Assembly: GCA_002348905.1 (NCBI GenBank)
Contig: DEBW01000083.1
Span: 11,103-24,994, forward strand
Length of the DNA stretch: 13,892 nt
Direction of reading: 5' to 3'
Source: Ruminococcus flavefaciens
GTDB lineage: Bacteria > Bacillota > Clostridia > Oscillospirales > Ruminococcaceae
Made by a program: the position numbers and the translations under genes. The notes below the pieces were generated by a model. That model was not told the origin of the DNA. It did not search any database and worked only from the letters and a program-made list of their open reading frames with translations. Below, piece after piece: positions 13,503-13,892 of the stretch. The number at the start of each line of letters is the position of its first letter. The stretch's first letter is position 1.

Positions 13503-13892
13503 TTACTTCTTGAGAGCGTCGAGCTTAGCAGAAGTTGTTGGGAAGTCAGTCTGATCGATGAGCTTAGCATCCATCATCTGGAGTGCAAGAGCATCCTTAG
13601 GTGTAGGACCGTCGCCGTTGTCTACAACGTCAGCGTTGATCTTACCCTGTGGCTTAAGAGCATACTTATCAGCGTTAGCGATAGACTGGAGGATAGCAGT
13701 AGCATCAGCTATTGTAACCTTACCGTCAACGTTAGCATCGCCCCAGAGAGTTGTGCCGTCTGGAGTCTTAGTTGTCTCAGCTGGCTTTGTCTCAATTGGA
13801 TCTGGATCTGTGCTGCCGTCAGCCTTAACTGTTGGAGCAACGTCCTCAAGGTAAGATACCATCCAAGCAAGTGGTGAGTTCCAGTTGATTGT
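13503..13892 (-). CDS. Cellulosomal glycoside hydrolase, C-terminal dockerin part (partial)
   Basis: The reverse-strand frame is open to the window edge, so only the last 129 codons are seen. The true start lies beyond 13892, not at the internal ATG near 13862. The visible part begins 'TINWNSPLAWMVSYLED', which resembles the end of a GH9 endoglucanase catalytic domain. A Thr/Pro/Asp-rich linker follows (about 13740-13842), then a type I dockerin. Its first calcium loop is 'GDANVDGKVTIADATAIL' and its second is the variant 'DVVDNGDGPTPKDAL'. Dockerins bind cohesins on scaffoldins and place enzymes in the cellulosome on the cell surface. The variant second loop points to R. flavefaciens-type dockerins. 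The GH9 assignment is tentative. The dockerin is secure. Confidence 0.88.
   Translation of the reverse strand, partial: TINWNSPLAWMVSYLEDVAPTVKADGSTDPDPIETKPAETTKTPDGTTLWGDANVDGKVTIADATAILQSIANADKYALKPQGKINADVVDNGDGPTPKDALALQMMDAKLIDQTDFPTTSAKLDALKK

Noticed and set aside
13558..13854. Forward open frame of 98 codons opposite the dockerin
   Set aside because: It is a low-complexity shadow of the repetitive dockerin and linker codons on the other strand.

Overview
The window reads as the chromosome of a cellulolytic Ruminococcus, most like the R. flavefaciens group. The main reason is the reverse-strand gene at the right edge. It ends in a type I dockerin whose second repeat has the unusual 'GDGPTPKDAL' form that I associate with R. 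flavefaciens-type cellulosomal dockerins, and this follows what looks like the end of a glycoside hydrolase. An IspH-ribosomal protein S1 fusion, a Firmicutes trait, agrees. This assignment comes from motif recognition, not from a database search.

Bases 1-9241 look like one long, tightly packed forward operon. In order they hold the end of ftsK/spoIIIE, a two-helix membrane protein, a YgiQ-type radical SAM protein, a membrane-anchored ComEC-like metallo-beta-lactamase-fold protein, a DUF3006 protein, a BaiN/YhiN-type flavoprotein, a CmpB-type membrane protein, cytidylate kinase (cmk), a GNAT acetyltransferase, plsC, and the ispH-rpsA fusion. Genes abut or overlap (ATGA, 8-nt and one 112-nt overlap). 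The order cmk, plsC, ispH-rpsA is a common clostridial arrangement linking nucleotide, phospholipid, isoprenoid and translation functions. A hairpin terminator at about 9257-9289 closes the operon.

Bases 9317-10570 encode a zinc-ribbon, single-pass membrane protein with a duplicated extracytoplasmic module. A 258-bp gap follows. It holds a 28-bp imperfect inverted repeat that looks like a dispersed REP-like element, and then a good promoter. That promoter starts a second unit (10829-13389): a cysteine desulfurase, a 73-residue membrane protein and thiI. The first and last probably make 4-thiouridine in tRNA, as the NifZ-ThiI pair does in Bacillus. The unit ends at a strong hairpin terminator and converges on the dockerin gene, which has its own terminator with a UUCG tetraloop.

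The window is mainly housekeeping and I see no convincing new defence or mobile system. The most interesting signals are inside ispH-rpsA: a perfect-consensus promoter near the 5' end of ispH, a second promoter-like site in a 25% GC pocket, and a strong ribosome binding site with an in-frame ATG exactly at the IspH/S1 junction. Together they suggest that S1 may also be made separately from the fusion.
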